Assembly: GCA_029876055.1 (NCBI GenBank)
Contig: CM056874.1
Span: 806,001-870,000, forward strand
Origin: Madurella fahalii
Taxonomy: Eukaryota > Ascomycota > Sordariomycetes > Sordariales
Direction: 5' to 3'
Length of the DNA: 64,000 bases
Under the pieces are notes generated by a model that saw only the letters and a program-made list of their open reading frames with translations, was not told the origin of the DNA and ran no database searches. Each line of letters begins with the position of its first letter. Within the stretch, counting starts at the first letter, position 1. The translations under genes were made by a program, and so were the position numbers. Of the stretch, positions 44,993-56,056 are shown one piece after another.

Positions 44993-46648
44993 TTTTTTGG
45001 GGGGGAATTGGTTGTTAGATTTTTGTTTGGTGAGTGTTGATTTGGAATGATGGGTCTGAAGTGCTGACGAGCTTGTTGATGAGATGGACACAACGAGGGG
45101 AGAGCCTCTCCTCTTATACACGTTTGGCAACGGGCTTGCATGGTCGAATACTCGGCCACGCGCGCGGGTCAACGGCTTTTCACCGAAGGATCACCACGTC
45201 GCCATGTCCTAGGGGTCAGTCCGGTGTCTCCGTGATCCTACACTAACGACAGAACCGCTGAGATCACGAGGTTCCTGAGAACTGAGAACGCAGCATCTCG
45301 CAAGCTCTGCATAGGAGGACCATCATCCATGCTTACACAAAGACCGACCTTGGCCTGGCCTTCCCCTTTTCATGTAGAAACCATGCTCAAAGCATTGATA
45401 GGATTCGCACTCTTACAGACGCTTGCAAGGGGTCGCAAATCAGAGGCCCTCCATGCACTCCGAACCCAAACCCTTCTTGGGTGTAGCTACCTCCGCTCTG
45501 TCCGTCCTTCCTTGGATGTCGTTTATACAACAACATTTCACGAGAAGCCCTGATGCTTAAGCGGTCGGTAACTGAACGTGTTTCAATCCATCTAATTGCC
45601 AACGTTCATGCTTGGCCTGACCCCCCCGGTCGTTTGCCAGGCTTCTGACCTTGACATTTCACACCTGTCAAAAAGCTTCAGACGCATGCTCCAGGTTTCT
45701 GGTAACCAATCGGACCGTTAATTTGCAGTTCAGTCTAGTCAAATGGGGCTAGGGTGTCGCTCCTCCTCGTGTGATAACCCCTTCGGTTTTGTGGGTGGCA
45801 CAGGCTGACAACGAGTCTCTGCATACGCTGGGACAGAAGCATAAGTTTTCTGGTCGTCTGAAAGGCTGGGCTGAGCCTCAGCCTCCCCAGACTTGGTTCG
45901 CTCGGCTCCCATACTACAACATTTTCTTTGGACAAGTTGGTCCTTGTGATCTTGTGTCGGATTCTGTCGGGGTTCGGTTCTCCAGTCTGATAGACGCGTA
46001 GGAATCGGACCGAAGCTTCTGATTGTCCCAATAGAGATAATGTGATATGACCAAAAAGTCGGCCCCAGAATCAAGGTGTGTATCGAGCAACGACACCCTA
46101 ATCTACTTAGAGAAAGCGTACAGCCGACCCAGAGCGAGATAATATTACGTTACGTAGTTTCAGTTCTATCAGCGTGCTTCAGCAGCGCACTAGTCTCTCG
46201 GCCCTTGTCCTGTACGTGTCGATCATGCCCAAAACCAGAGGAACTGTGAGCTACGGGGTGCGATGTCGGGTTCGAAGGAGGTCACGAGAGGAGCCCTCGC
46301 GCCTCAAGATTGCCGAAACGTGAAGAAACTGCGTGTTTAACACATCGCCCGGCTGCAGCGGGGAAACCAACATGCCGTGCGGGCAGAATCAGCCAGCAGG
46401 GCCCCATCATGGGACATCATTCATCGACCCTTCAACAAGGCCAACTGCGCTCGCCTGCAGTATTCTGGTCCTGCCTCGATGACCTCTATAGCCGCTGATA
46501 CATGTTAGAATAACAAAACGCCAGCCACTGTCTAATGCCTCTTTCCCGGTGCCACCATCATGCCGTGCGTAAATATGTACAGAGTAAGAAACACGCTACA
46601 AACGAGCCAGCCAGACACCACACATCACACGGAGAACACGGGGTCGAA
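44993..46648. other. Intergenic region without recognised gene
   Basis: This is the promoter of the 8-Cys secreted protein gene and the 3' flank of TAM41. No exon chain, RNA gene or transposon end was seen. Confidence 0.55.
45113..45119 (-). promoter_or_regulatory. TATA box of the small secreted protein gene
   Basis: GTATAAGAG on the minus strand, about 125 bases before the ATG at 44992. It is followed by a purine-rich stretch and is typical in sequence and spacing. Confidence 0.5.
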
Positions 46649-48372
46649 CTAAGGCTTCTTTTCCCCGGCCCCCCCGCTGTTGCCCCCTGCGGCCGCTTCC
46701 TCCTTCTCCTCGGCAGCCTTGGCCTTCTCGACGGCGCGCCCCTCGCGGTACTTGTGCATCTTCTCCATCAAGTACCTCCATGTTCTGCGGAAGCCGCTTG
46801 TGAGGGTCCCCTTGAGCGACTGCGTGGTAGCCGGCCAGCTGATGGTCTGCTTGATGACGGCGCGGATGTACTTGCGCAGCTCCAAGGGGTCGTCCTGGGC
46901 AATGCGCTGCTCGAACCCGCCTCCCTCGCGGCGCTTAAACGCGACCGAGTCCTCGTTCCGGTTCTCGTCCATCATCTTGGAGAACTCCTCCTGTGGGATG
47001 GCGAGCTTCTTCTGATACTGGAAGTAGAGCCGGGACCGGAATTCCTTGGGCAAGCGCCGCACCATGTTGCCGCGTTTGACCGGGTCCATGTCCTGGACGA
47101 GCTTCAGGTTCGTATTGTCCCAGATCCAGTCCCTGGCGCTGCACGCCGGGTCGTTGAAGTCGACGTTTGGGAGCGTCTCGATGAGCGGGAGGTAGAGACG
47201 GCGGAAGTTGGCCATGTTGTTGCCTACAATGTTTTTCACTTTGCGTGGGTTCTCGGTGGGGAGAGCCATGCGCGGATCGCCGAGGTAGCTGATGCCGGCG
47301 ATGGTGCCGTACAGCTCCTCTTCCGTGAAGCTTGGCGGGAGCAGCAAAAGCGCCGTTCGTAGCGCCGAGAGAAGGTTCATCTGGTTTGCCATACGGATCA
47401 TTGGATCGTCGCGCAGAATCTTGACTGGCTTGTGCAGCCGCCCCGCGATGTAGAGCGTCTCCCACTGGCTCAGGTCTCTCTCTAACGTGCTGAGCTGCAC
47501 GACACCGTACTTGACCAGGATCCCGTTGACGACAACGTAGGGATTGAAGTAGACGCCGGCTCCCATCTTGTCTTGGACGTAGGAAACGGCACCGGACCCA
47601 AGCCTGGCAAGCGATGAGTAGTGGTCCCGATGCTGTTTCATGTTGAGCGAATGCCAGTGCTGAGTGTGTGACACGCCAAAGATGAAGTCAATCATCTTCG
47701 GTGAGCCGTCCTGGGCTCTCTGCACGGCGAGTGGTGCCTTGGGATGGATAGCGCGGATCTCGTCCATGGTCGGGACCCTCCCGCTGGGTTTTGATTGCGG
47801 GAAGACGCCCGAGCCGTAGGCAAACGCATAACGAATCGGTGCGCGGAACTGCCAAGGTATCGACTTCAAGACTTCCTTAAACTCGGCGTCGAAGGGGATG
47901 TGCTGGTTCACGCCGAAGTTGGCATGCGGCAGGTCCTTGAACGAAGAGATCTTCATATTCGGATTGTATTCCCAGTCTTTCAGATCGCTGACCACTGACG
48001 ACCCCGACGTGGCCGAGCTTGCTGCCTCTTTGGCCACGGCATCGGCGGACTCGGTATCTTTCCTTGCCGTCTCCGTCGCGGAGTCTGCGGCTGCGTCGTG
48101 TTTAGCACTTTCCCGGGCGTCCTCCGACTCGGCATTGCTGTCGCGGCCTCCGCCGGCCGTCCCGTACTGTCGCGCATGAGCCAAAGGCCTGCTGTTGATC
48201 GGGCATGTCGTAGTGGCAGAGGGCTGGCGGGCGAGGAATGGGCCTAGAGACGTGGAGCACGGCGCGAGACGACCCTGTGGAAGCTTGAAATGAGCTATGA
48301 CGTCCGAGACAGAATAAAGCGAAAACCTTTGGGGCCTACCCGCAGCCGGGGGGTTACGCGACCGCGAACCAT
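46649..48372 (-). CDS. TAM41: TAM41 mitochondrial CDP-diacylglycerol synthase
   Basis: Two exons, 48372-48340 and 48283-46649, give 555 aa. The long frame itself has no suitable ATG. A 56-nt intron (GTAGGC to TTTCAAG) joins it to a short exon, MVRGRVTPRLR, which with the following residues forms an Arg-rich mitochondrial presequence. The catalytic nucleotidyltransferase signature is present (FAYGSGVFPQSK, MIDFIFGVSHTQHWHSLNM), as are the GAGVYFNPYV and WETLYIAGRLHKPVKI blocks. Tam41 makes CDP-diacylglycerol from phosphatidate and CTP on the matrix face of the inner membrane, the first committed step to cardiolipin. The linker before the catalytic part is acidic and Ala/Ser-rich, and the C-terminal tail is Glu/Ala/Gly-rich. 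A 7-codon upstream ORF (48482-48462) lies in the leader. Confidence 0.92.
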
Positions 48373-49183
48373 TGCGGTCGCTCTCTGCGGTAGGAAAAGT
48401 CGGCTCGAAATCTGTCTCGGATGGCGTGATCGGATGTCGTGGCAGCAGGAGCCGCAGGAGGTCACCTCTGGCCAATATCCATGTGGGAAAGGAAATCGGG
48501 ATCGAAGAGCTACTGTACCCAGCTTTTCCCGAGAGCTGTGCCCGCTAAATTGCTTGGTTGCTTTGCACTGCAGCAGTGGAGATCACCGCCCGCGTCATCG
48601 ACAGGGACGATAGCCCAGGCTTTGTCACACCCCACAGATTGGCTGGCTTGGCGGCTTGGCTACACGTACTACAATACAGTACATACAGTACTCCGTACAG
48701 CCTTGCGAGTGACGATTACGGTGGAAGCAAAGAACAAAGAATTAGTAGTACAGGTAGATAGTAGACAGTAGCGGAGAGGCATTCCGGAAGAAGCTGAATT
48801 CCCACCACACCCTATCGAATTTTCTTGTTTTCTGAAACAAAGCTAACTTACTGCAGTTAAATGGTGTATGCTGTGTGGTCTATTACTACATATCTGGAAC
48901 GGAAGATGCCGTGGCGCCTGTCCCCCCGCAAAACATAGGAGATAAAGACGAGGCACATTGACAGTCGAGCAACCTCATATCTCAGACCTGAATGGCTCTG
49001 CTGGGCGTCTCTACTCGAATGAAATCGAATTTCGCGTGACGACACCAGCCTTGTCCCAATCGCAAAGGCCAAGACGGGAACTGCTGTTTACTCGCCCCGC
49101 AGAAGTTGTCCAGCTGGTGGTACATCGGCCAATCAGCACCACTGCGCCGAGCTTTGTCCTCCCCCCAAACATTTCGGTTCTCG
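48373..49183. promoter_or_regulatory. Divergent TAM41 / MAD1 promoter region
   Basis: About 0.8 kb separates the two divergent ATGs. It contains repeated short GTACT/ACAGTA motifs near 48665-48775 and a 7-codon upstream ORF before TAM41. No TATA box was seen, as is usual for housekeeping genes. Confidence 0.45.
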
Positions 49184-51649
49184 ATGCCGCGAACGCCAAG
49201 TCAACCCAAACCGCGTCCCACGATGCGGTCCTCCACGCCACAAGGTGATCCTCCGGGGCACGCGAGACGTCCTTCGGTAAGCGGCGGCTCGCAGTTCCGG
49301 GCAACCGTCAGTGGTGGCATCCCGCGACCAAATACATCGCTCCGGGGATCAAGGGTACGATGCAGACGCGCCACAGGCCGAATTGGGTCCCTGCTAACCT
49401 TTGTGCAGATATCCAGTTTCCGGAACAGCACGACCACGCAACCTTCATACAACATCCTCACCGGCGAAGCCAGCACAACCACTCCACGCAGCGCCATGGC
49501 ACGCCCCAGCTCGCGACAAGGCGGCCCCTCGGGCCCTTCGCCTCCCCGTGGCCGCGCCGCCACCGTTGCGAGCAACATTAGCCGCGAAAGCAGCAAGGAG
49601 AACCGCGCCCCCCCTGACGCCGAGGAGTATGAGACCCAGCGCAAACGCATCGAGGAGCTCAAGGCCGAGGTGGGCACGCTGCGGTATCAAATCAACAGTC
49701 ACGAGCAGGAGAAGGAGCTGGCACGGCTGCAGATGGAGAACGAGGTGTGCGACGCCAAACGGCGCGCCGAGGACGATTTCAAAGCAAAGCAGACCGCCGA
49801 GGCAGAGAAGGCGCGCGCTCTGCGGCAGGTTGAGACGTTACACAAGGAGTTGGAAGAGTTGAGGGTCGAGAAGGACAGACAGAAACGAGAGCTCGAGGCT
49901 AAAGCAAGAGATGCGCAAGAGGAGGCAAGGCTGGTCCAAGAACAGCTCGAGGAATTAAGCGCTGCGAAGGATGAAGCTGCGCGCATGGCCGAGCGAGAGA
50001 TCATCGACTTGAAGGGCAAACTCGCGGCCTCGCAGCGGACTTGCCAAGAGTTGGAGGAAGAAAACAAGTCACGGGAAGAGGTCCTGCAAAAAACCCAAGC
50101 TCTACTCTCGGAACGAGACGAGACCATTGGAAGTCTGGAGGCCGAGATACTCCGTCTAAAAGCCCATACTGGCGACGCCGAGACGGTTGCCGTCATCCGG
50201 AGGGAGCTGTCTGACCAGGTCACGCACATCCGTACCTTGGAGGCCAAGACCAGGGAGCAACACGCCGAGTTGAAGCACCTACGGCAAGTCCACAAGGCCG
50301 TGGAAGTGGTCGAGGAAGAGAAGCGCTCACTCCAGCGGAGATTGGAAGCCACCGAGTCAGTCCAAAACGAGCTCGCTGAGGAGAGGCGGCAGCGGCAAAG
50401 GCTTGAAGACGAGAGGCGGGCTTGGGCGGCCTATCTGCAGACCGAAGGAGGCATAGACGGCCAAGCCGAATTTGACTCCCCCGAGGCTGTGGCCAGGGCG
50501 CTATCGGCAGAACGCCTAAATTCAGCCTCCCTCCTCGAGAAGCTTGGGGCTCTGCAGCCCGAGATCGCCGACCGAGACAGCATCATTAAGACGTTAGAGC
50601 GCGAGAGGGCCAGCCTGCTAAACCAGATTGAAAAGCTCAGGACAACAGGAGGCTCCGCTGCGGGCAACGACAAGGCCCGCGCGCGCCTCGATCGCCAACG
50701 CGCTCTCGCCGTCAAGGAAGTCGAATATCTCCGGGCGCAGCTGAAGACCTTTGACATGGAGGACATGACTCTGCAGCCGGAGAGCATCGACGAACAAAAG
50801 CTGAAGCGCATCCAGGAGCTCGAAGACTTGGTCGACAAGTACAAAGCCGAGGTCAGCACACTACATGCCGACCTCACATCCCTCGAGTCGGCGTCCACCA
50901 GCCCAGTCCAGCCGGTGGTTGGCAGCAAACGGGCGCGTGAGACCGACGAGGCAGAGCACGAACAGCTCGGCCAGCTGGCCCGGAAGAACCGCAAACTCCA
51001 GTCGGAATTCTCCGAACTCCAGACCGCACATCGCCTCCTCCAAAAAGAGCACGAGGTCATCGCGGAACAACTCGCCGCCGCCAAGGAGCAGCTCAAGACG
51101 CGCATCCTCTCGCTGCGCTCCAACCCGACCTCAGACCACGAAGCGACCAAAGCGGCCACGCTCGCGGCGCTCAAGCTCGAAAACGCCGAGCTGCTCGCAC
51201 ACATCCAGCGGCAGCCCACGCTCTTTGCCACGGTCCCGGCCTCGCAGCTGGCCGCCGCCCAGCGCGAGATCGCCGACGCCAAGGCCGAGACGGCGTCGTC
51301 GCAGAAGTCGGCCCGGCGCCTCAAGGAGGTGTGGGCGGCCAAGTCGGCCGAGTTCAAGGAGGCCGTCTTCAGCACGCTCGGCTGGACCGTCACCTTCATC
51401 CCCGGCGGCAAGATGCGCGTCGAGAGCGTCTACTACCCGTCCCAGACGGACGAGCACGAGAACAGCATCGTGTTCGACGGCGAGAAGGGCACCATGAAGG
51501 TCGGCGGCGGGCCCCGGAGCGCCTTCGCGCAGAGGATAGGCGACAACATCAAGTTCTGGGTCAGGGAGCGGGGCTGCGTCCCCTGCTTCTTGGCCGCGCT
51601 CACGCTCGAGTTTTACGAGGAGCATACGAGAGCCGTGCGGCCCGGGTGA
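49184..51649 (+). CDS. MAD1: MAD1 spindle assembly checkpoint protein
   Basis: Two exons, 49184-49354 and 49409-51649, give 803 aa. A short disordered N-terminus (MPRTPSQPKPRPTMRSSTPQ) is followed by a nearly continuous coiled coil from about residue 110 to 690, with heptads rich in Glu, Lys, Leu and Arg. A C-terminal globular domain (about 700-803) has the Mad1 RWD-like pattern (FKEAVFSTLGWTVTFIPGG, VFDGEKGTMKVGGG). Mad1 anchors Mad2 at unattached kinetochores and at nuclear pores. A KR-rich patch near the middle (GSKRARETDEAEH) could be a nuclear signal. The intron at 49355-49408 is 54 nt with GTACGA, GCTAAC and GTGCAG, and has no stop; retention would insert 18 residues. Confidence 0.9.
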   Translation: MPRTPSQPKPRPTMRSSTPQGDPPGHARRPSVSGGSQFRATVSGGIPRPNTSLRGSRVRCRRATGRIGSLLTFVQISSFRNSTTTQPSYNILTGEASTTTPRSAMARPSSRQGGPSGPSPPRGRAATVASNISRESSKENRAPPDAEEYETQRKRIEELKAEVGTLRYQINSHEQEKELARLQMENEVCDAKRRAEDDFKAKQTAEAEKARALRQVETLHKELEELRVEKDRQKRELEAKARDAQEEARLVQEQLEELSAAKDEAARMAEREIIDLKGKLAASQRTCQELEEENKSREEVLQKTQALLSERDETIGSLEAEILRLKAHTGDAETVAVIRRELSDQVTHIRTLEAKTREQHAELKHLRQVHKAVEVVEEEKRSLQRRLEATESVQNELAEERRQRQRLEDERRAWAAYLQTEGGIDGQAEFDSPEAVARALSAERLNSASLLEKLGALQPEIADRDSIIKTLERERASLLNQIEKLRTTGGSAAGNDKARARLDRQRALAVKEVEYLRAQLKTFDMEDMTLQPESIDEQKLKRIQELEDLVDKYKAEVSTLHADLTSLESASTSPVQPVVGSKRARETDEAEHEQLGQLARKNRKLQSEFSELQTAHRLLQKEHEVIAEQLAAAKEQLKTRILSLRSNPTSDHEATKAATLAALKLENAELLAHIQRQPTLFATVPASQLAAAQREIADAKAETASSQKSARRLKEVWAAKSAEFKEAVFSTLGWTVTFIPGGKMRVESVYYPSQTDEHENSIVFDGEKGTMKVGGGPRSAFAQRIGDNIKFWVRERGCVPCFLAALTLEFYEEHTRAVRPG

Positions 51650-52453
51650 TTAGGCGTGCAAGTGGATATCCTCTTATTATACTTGTTTGGGAGAGAGCAG
51701 GTAATTTTATATCTAGACAGTACTCGTGTTTTTGGCATGTTATGGCTGGCGGGATGCGGAACGGAGTTGGCGATTACGGGGCATCAGCTTTTGTTGCTTG
51801 AACGGGTAATGAATATACCGGTCTCGTGGTTTTAATACAATACCTGGACGTCGTCCTTGTTTCAGGCGAACCACACGAACCCTCCTGTCTCGTCATCAGA
51901 TGTCCCAGCGCTCAAGTTACAGTAGGGGTTCCGTAACCGGATTACCACCTTTCGATCCGTTACTGGGCCAGGCAGTCAACTTCTTTGCGCTCTGTTCCCT
52001 CTTCGCCTTCCCATCCCTGTCGGCCCCAATTTTCACAAACCCGGGATGAACCGTTTTCCTTCAAAACCCTTTATAATATTCAATACAACACCCACATAGA
52101 TATACTATAGCCACAACGGCCAAGACAACTAGATACTCAGCCATGTATAAGCTATGTGCATTCTCAATCTCCTTTCTGCACTCACCCCCTCCTGCAACAG
52201 AACAGGCAACCCACCACCCCAGAGTTTCGCTAGTCAGGAGTCAAATATGCCAACTGACTTCCGGTATCATCAACCAGTCCAAAATGTTACCACCACGACC
52301 GCCACAACATAGCTCCAATCAAAGATCTATCCATCGCTTCTTCCAAAAAAGAACAGAAAAACAAGCGTTAAGATATCAAGATGAGAAGAAAATCACCAAA
52401 ATACACCCCCATTCGAGCGATTTCACCTGCCATCCCCCGCACAAACAACAACA
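51650..52453. other. Convergent MAD1 / SYP1 3' region
   Basis: Both neighbouring genes end here. The part from 52060 to 52450 is AC-rich on the plus strand. No gene was recognised. Confidence 0.6.
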
Positions 52454-55394
52454 TTACTTAGCCTCATACTTTCCACTCACCACCTTTCTCACAAGCGGGA
52501 CATCAACCCAGCTCTTTCCCCCTCCCCCCTCCGGCTGCTGCGGCGGCGGCGAAGCCGGCGGAGCCTCCACATCCGCAAACGGATCATCCTCCTCTTGGGG
52601 CAATACCACCTCTTTCTCCTTCCCTTTCCCCTCAACCAACCTCGCCACTGAGATGCCACTCCCCCCATTATGGTTCCCATCAGTAGCAGCAGTAGCGGCA
52701 GTACTGGTAGACGAATACTCCCACCTCACCTCGACATGCCCAGCCTTGGGCTCGGCATTCTGCTCCCCAATCACCCGGCAGATGATCTTCTCCCACCCCT
52801 CTCCGCTCAGCGTGAGCTCCCCGAGCCGCCAGTACACGAGATGCTTCTCTTTTAGGTGCGTCCCCGACGGCTTGGTCTGCACTCCGCTCGCGCGCGCACC
52901 CTCGTACGTCATGACGAAGACCACGTTCGACAGCGTTACGGGGCCCGGGTGGGCAGGGTTGAGGCGGTACTGCAGGAGCAGCCCGAGCTTGTCGCCCTGG
53001 GGTTTCCAGACGGGGTGGATGGCAATGGGGCAGTACGAGGCCAGTGCCGTGTCCGAGTCGGCGTGCACGCGGTACGTAAAGGCCGGCGACGTGGTGCTGG
53101 AAAGGTGAGAGAGGTTGAGGGAGAACTCGTCCGGAGAGGGTGTGTTGGACACAAAGACGCGGTTGGGGCCGATGGACTCGAGGAGGGAGAATTTGTTTAA
53201 GCGGATGGTTTGATGCTCTGCTGTGGCGGTCGTTAGGATGAAGAACGGCCGCGAGTGGATTGTGATGGGACTTACCTGGGAAAGGCGTATCGGGGTCAGG
53301 GACATAGGAGAGAGCAATCTCGCCTGTGACTTTGACGGACTTGGGCTCGCTGTCTTGGAAGACAGCAGACACGGTCTCGATGATGGAGGAGTGCAGACCA
53401 GGTCCGTATCCCGGCCCATGCATATCCGGATGCCTGAGGCGCGCGATGGTGCTGTAGGAGGAGGCGCCGCCGAAGGAGGTTCCCGAACGGATAGACTGGG
53501 TGTCGGACGCATGGGAGGTATGGCTCGTTTCGGAGGTTAACGTCGTTGCGGTAGGAGGCTTCACGGGCAAGGACGGTGATGGAAAGGGATTTTCGGAAGA
53601 TAAATCAGGGACTGGCAAGGACGGCATGTAAACCGTGTTCCGGACGTCCCTCCTCCCTCGCACGGTACCTGTCTTCCGAGAAGGGATTCCCATGTGAGTA
53701 AGTGCATTCGCGACATTAGATAACGCCGCCTGCTTCGCGTCCTGGTCTTCCTCGGCGATGGGCTCATTCTTGATGTTCAACTTGAAGAATTGATCCCCCT
53801 CTTCAGTTGCCGCCTCTCTTTGCGCCTGGGAAATAGGGTCGTTGGTCGAGACGGGTATTGTGAAGCCGTCGGCGTCCTTGGCCGGCTCCTCCTTGTTCTG
53901 CTGAGGTAGCGGGGGTACGGGCGGCGCATCAAAGATATCCTCGGCCGTCCCGTTCAAAAGACTGGATGTACGGTTAGGGTGTGCTGCGCCATTTGACGTT
54001 TCTGCGCCGGTCACCCCGTTCGTTCCCTCATGGGACGTCTTGGCATTTTCCTTATCGGTGGTCGAATCGCGTTGCTCGGCCGTCGTTGGACTCTCAACAA
54101 CCGACGGTAGCCGGTTTTGAGACTCATTCAAGTTGTGAGACGATGCTTTCGGGGACAGTGTCTGGCCGTGGCTGCTCCCGATGTTGCGAGTGAAAGGACC
54201 GAGGCCCTTCTGAGGAGGCAATTGCCCAAACCCGTGAACGCTCTGGCGACGGCGGCTGAGCATGGTGCCGATGCGGCTCCGCAGTTTCGGTTCTGTGCAA
54301 TCTCTGTTAGTTGATACGATCAGCTGGCATATAAGGCTACCTGTCCCATACCTGGCTGACTGTGCTCGCTGGCATTATCCTCATGACCAGTGCTTGGACG
54401 AGCTGGGCTTGCAGCCGAGGTACTCGACTGTCTTGTCGTGGATTTCCTTTCCACCTTTGGCTTTCCGGCAACGGTGCGCTGAGCGAAGTTTTGAATCTCC
54501 TGGGCGGTATTTACCTCGAGCATGATGTTGAGCACCTCTTCAGCTGCCGCCTGGGTCCGGGTGGCCTGGTCGACCTCGTGTGTCTCAAATTGTGTCAAGA
54601 CATCGCGCAGGTGGTTTATCCGCTGCTCATCAAGGGCTTGAAGCGTTTCGAAGATGAAAGGTGCCTGGGATTCCCACTGATGGGTGGCAGCTTCGAGCCT
54701 CGACGCTGCTTGGTCGACTTTTTGGGCATTGGCCCTGCTACCCTTCTTACTGAGCTTCTCTGACTTCTCGGTTGCATCATCCAACTCCTTGGCCATTGTT
54801 TGCAGGTTCGAGCTAATTGTCTGGATATTTTGCATCTCTTTTTTGGTCTGGAAGTCGCGAAGCGGCCGCTCGACGTCCTTGTCGATGCGTTGTGCAAACA
54901 GCTGGTGTGAAGCGGCGATTCCGTCGGTGGATTGGAGAATCTTGTCCCACGGTGCTTGGAAGATGCTGCCAGTGGCGGCAGTTAGCCGATGGTTCAGAAG
55001 CGAAGGAGGGACAAACAAACCCAAGTTCGGTTGCAGCGTTTGGCACCTTGAAGACTAGGAGCTTGCGCAGTGCAGTAACATACTGCTCCTCGACCTTCCT
55101 CCGTTCCTACAAGATTCATCAGTCTTCGCGTCCCTCCATGCTCCACTCGACGTCTACGCGCAACGCGCCGTACCTGAAGCCAATCTGCAATTTCCTGGTT
55201 GGCCCTCGCGATGCGCTTGACTCGATCCGATAGTACTTGCACCGCTTGGCTAGGTTGGAGGTTCGCCTAGAACGAGGAGCACACAGTCAGCAATCAGCTC
55301 GACGCACCAAAGCGCGCAATCAGTGAGATGCCCATAGGGAGCGTACCAGCATTGCCGGGTACTCGGACCGCGAGAGGTCGTCCATGGTGGCCAT
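52454..55394 (-). CDS. SYP1: SYP1/FCHo-type endocytic F-BAR and muHD protein
   Basis: Six exons, 55394-55347, 55266-55174, 55106-55021, 54965-54352, 54292-53276 and 53217-52454, give 873 aa. Residues 1 to about 270 form an F-BAR domain (ARANQEIADWLQ, YVTALRKLLVFKVP, VERPLRDFQTKKEM). The middle is Ser/Pro/Thr-rich and disordered. From about 590 to 800 lies the SHD/mu-homology domain (LHSSIIETVSAVFQ, RLNKFSLLESIGPNRVFVSN, YWRLGELTLSGEGWEKIICR). The tail contains a DDPFADV motif of the kind bound by endocytic adaptors. Syp1 acts early at clathrin-coated endocytic sites, where it bends membrane and binds cargo. The last acceptor is CAGCAG, so alternative acceptor use could add one residue. A 16-nt C-run (coding strand) lies 16-31 bases before the ATG. 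Confidence 0.92.
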
Positions 55395-56056
55395 CGTCGA
55401 CGGTGTCTTGGGGGGGGGGGGGGGGCAATCGGGCGGAAGCGAGGGGGCCCAGAATCAACGCATAACACTAATACATGCAGCAATGCCGCTGGCGGGGCGG
55501 AAAAAGAAGGAAAGTGATACAAGCAGCGAGCGGACTGCAGGGACGGCGCTCGAAGGGTCTAGGATTTGGAAGTTGCCGCAGGCACGAATTCGGCCGGGCG
55601 CTGCATTGATGTCACGGGGGATGGAGCTCACATCGCTGTGGAGTTTCCAGCGCGGCCCTTCGCCGAGCTGCCGACCAGCGGTGGACCAATCAACAGTCAG
55701 ACAGGGACCGTCTGCCAGCCGAAGACCCACTATCAGGCACAGCGACCACTGAAATCCGACAGTCACTGCATTGCCCAGAGAGTGGGAACGGCTAAACCCC
55801 AGAACATGCATAGACCCTGTGGATACAGCTCGTTTCCTGCAACATCTTAACGCTGCGGCACCGTCAGGCTGGTAACAATATCTATCCATCTGGCATGGGG
55901 GTTGCCAGCTGCAGGGAATAAGAACGAGCGGTTCCAGACTCCGGTTCAGATACCCGTTAGTTTCCCCAGCAAAAACATTCGGACTCAGACTCGCCGCCTC
56001 GAGAATTTAAGGCCCAGGTCTCGGCGGCCATGCCCAGATCTGACTAGATAGACAAC
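55395..56056. promoter_or_regulatory. Divergent SYP1 / kinase promoter region
   Basis: About 660 bases lie between divergent ATGs. A G16 run at 55410-55425 (C16 on the SYP1 strand) lies in the SYP1 leader or core promoter. No TATA box was seen. Confidence 0.5.

Noticed and set aside
46535..47362. 275-codon plus-strand frame
   Set aside because: It is antisense to the TAM41 3' half, which has strong family matches.
50431..51411. 326-codon minus-strand frame
   Set aside because: It is antisense to the MAD1 coiled coil; Ser/Arg/Ala-rich sequence is the expected shadow.
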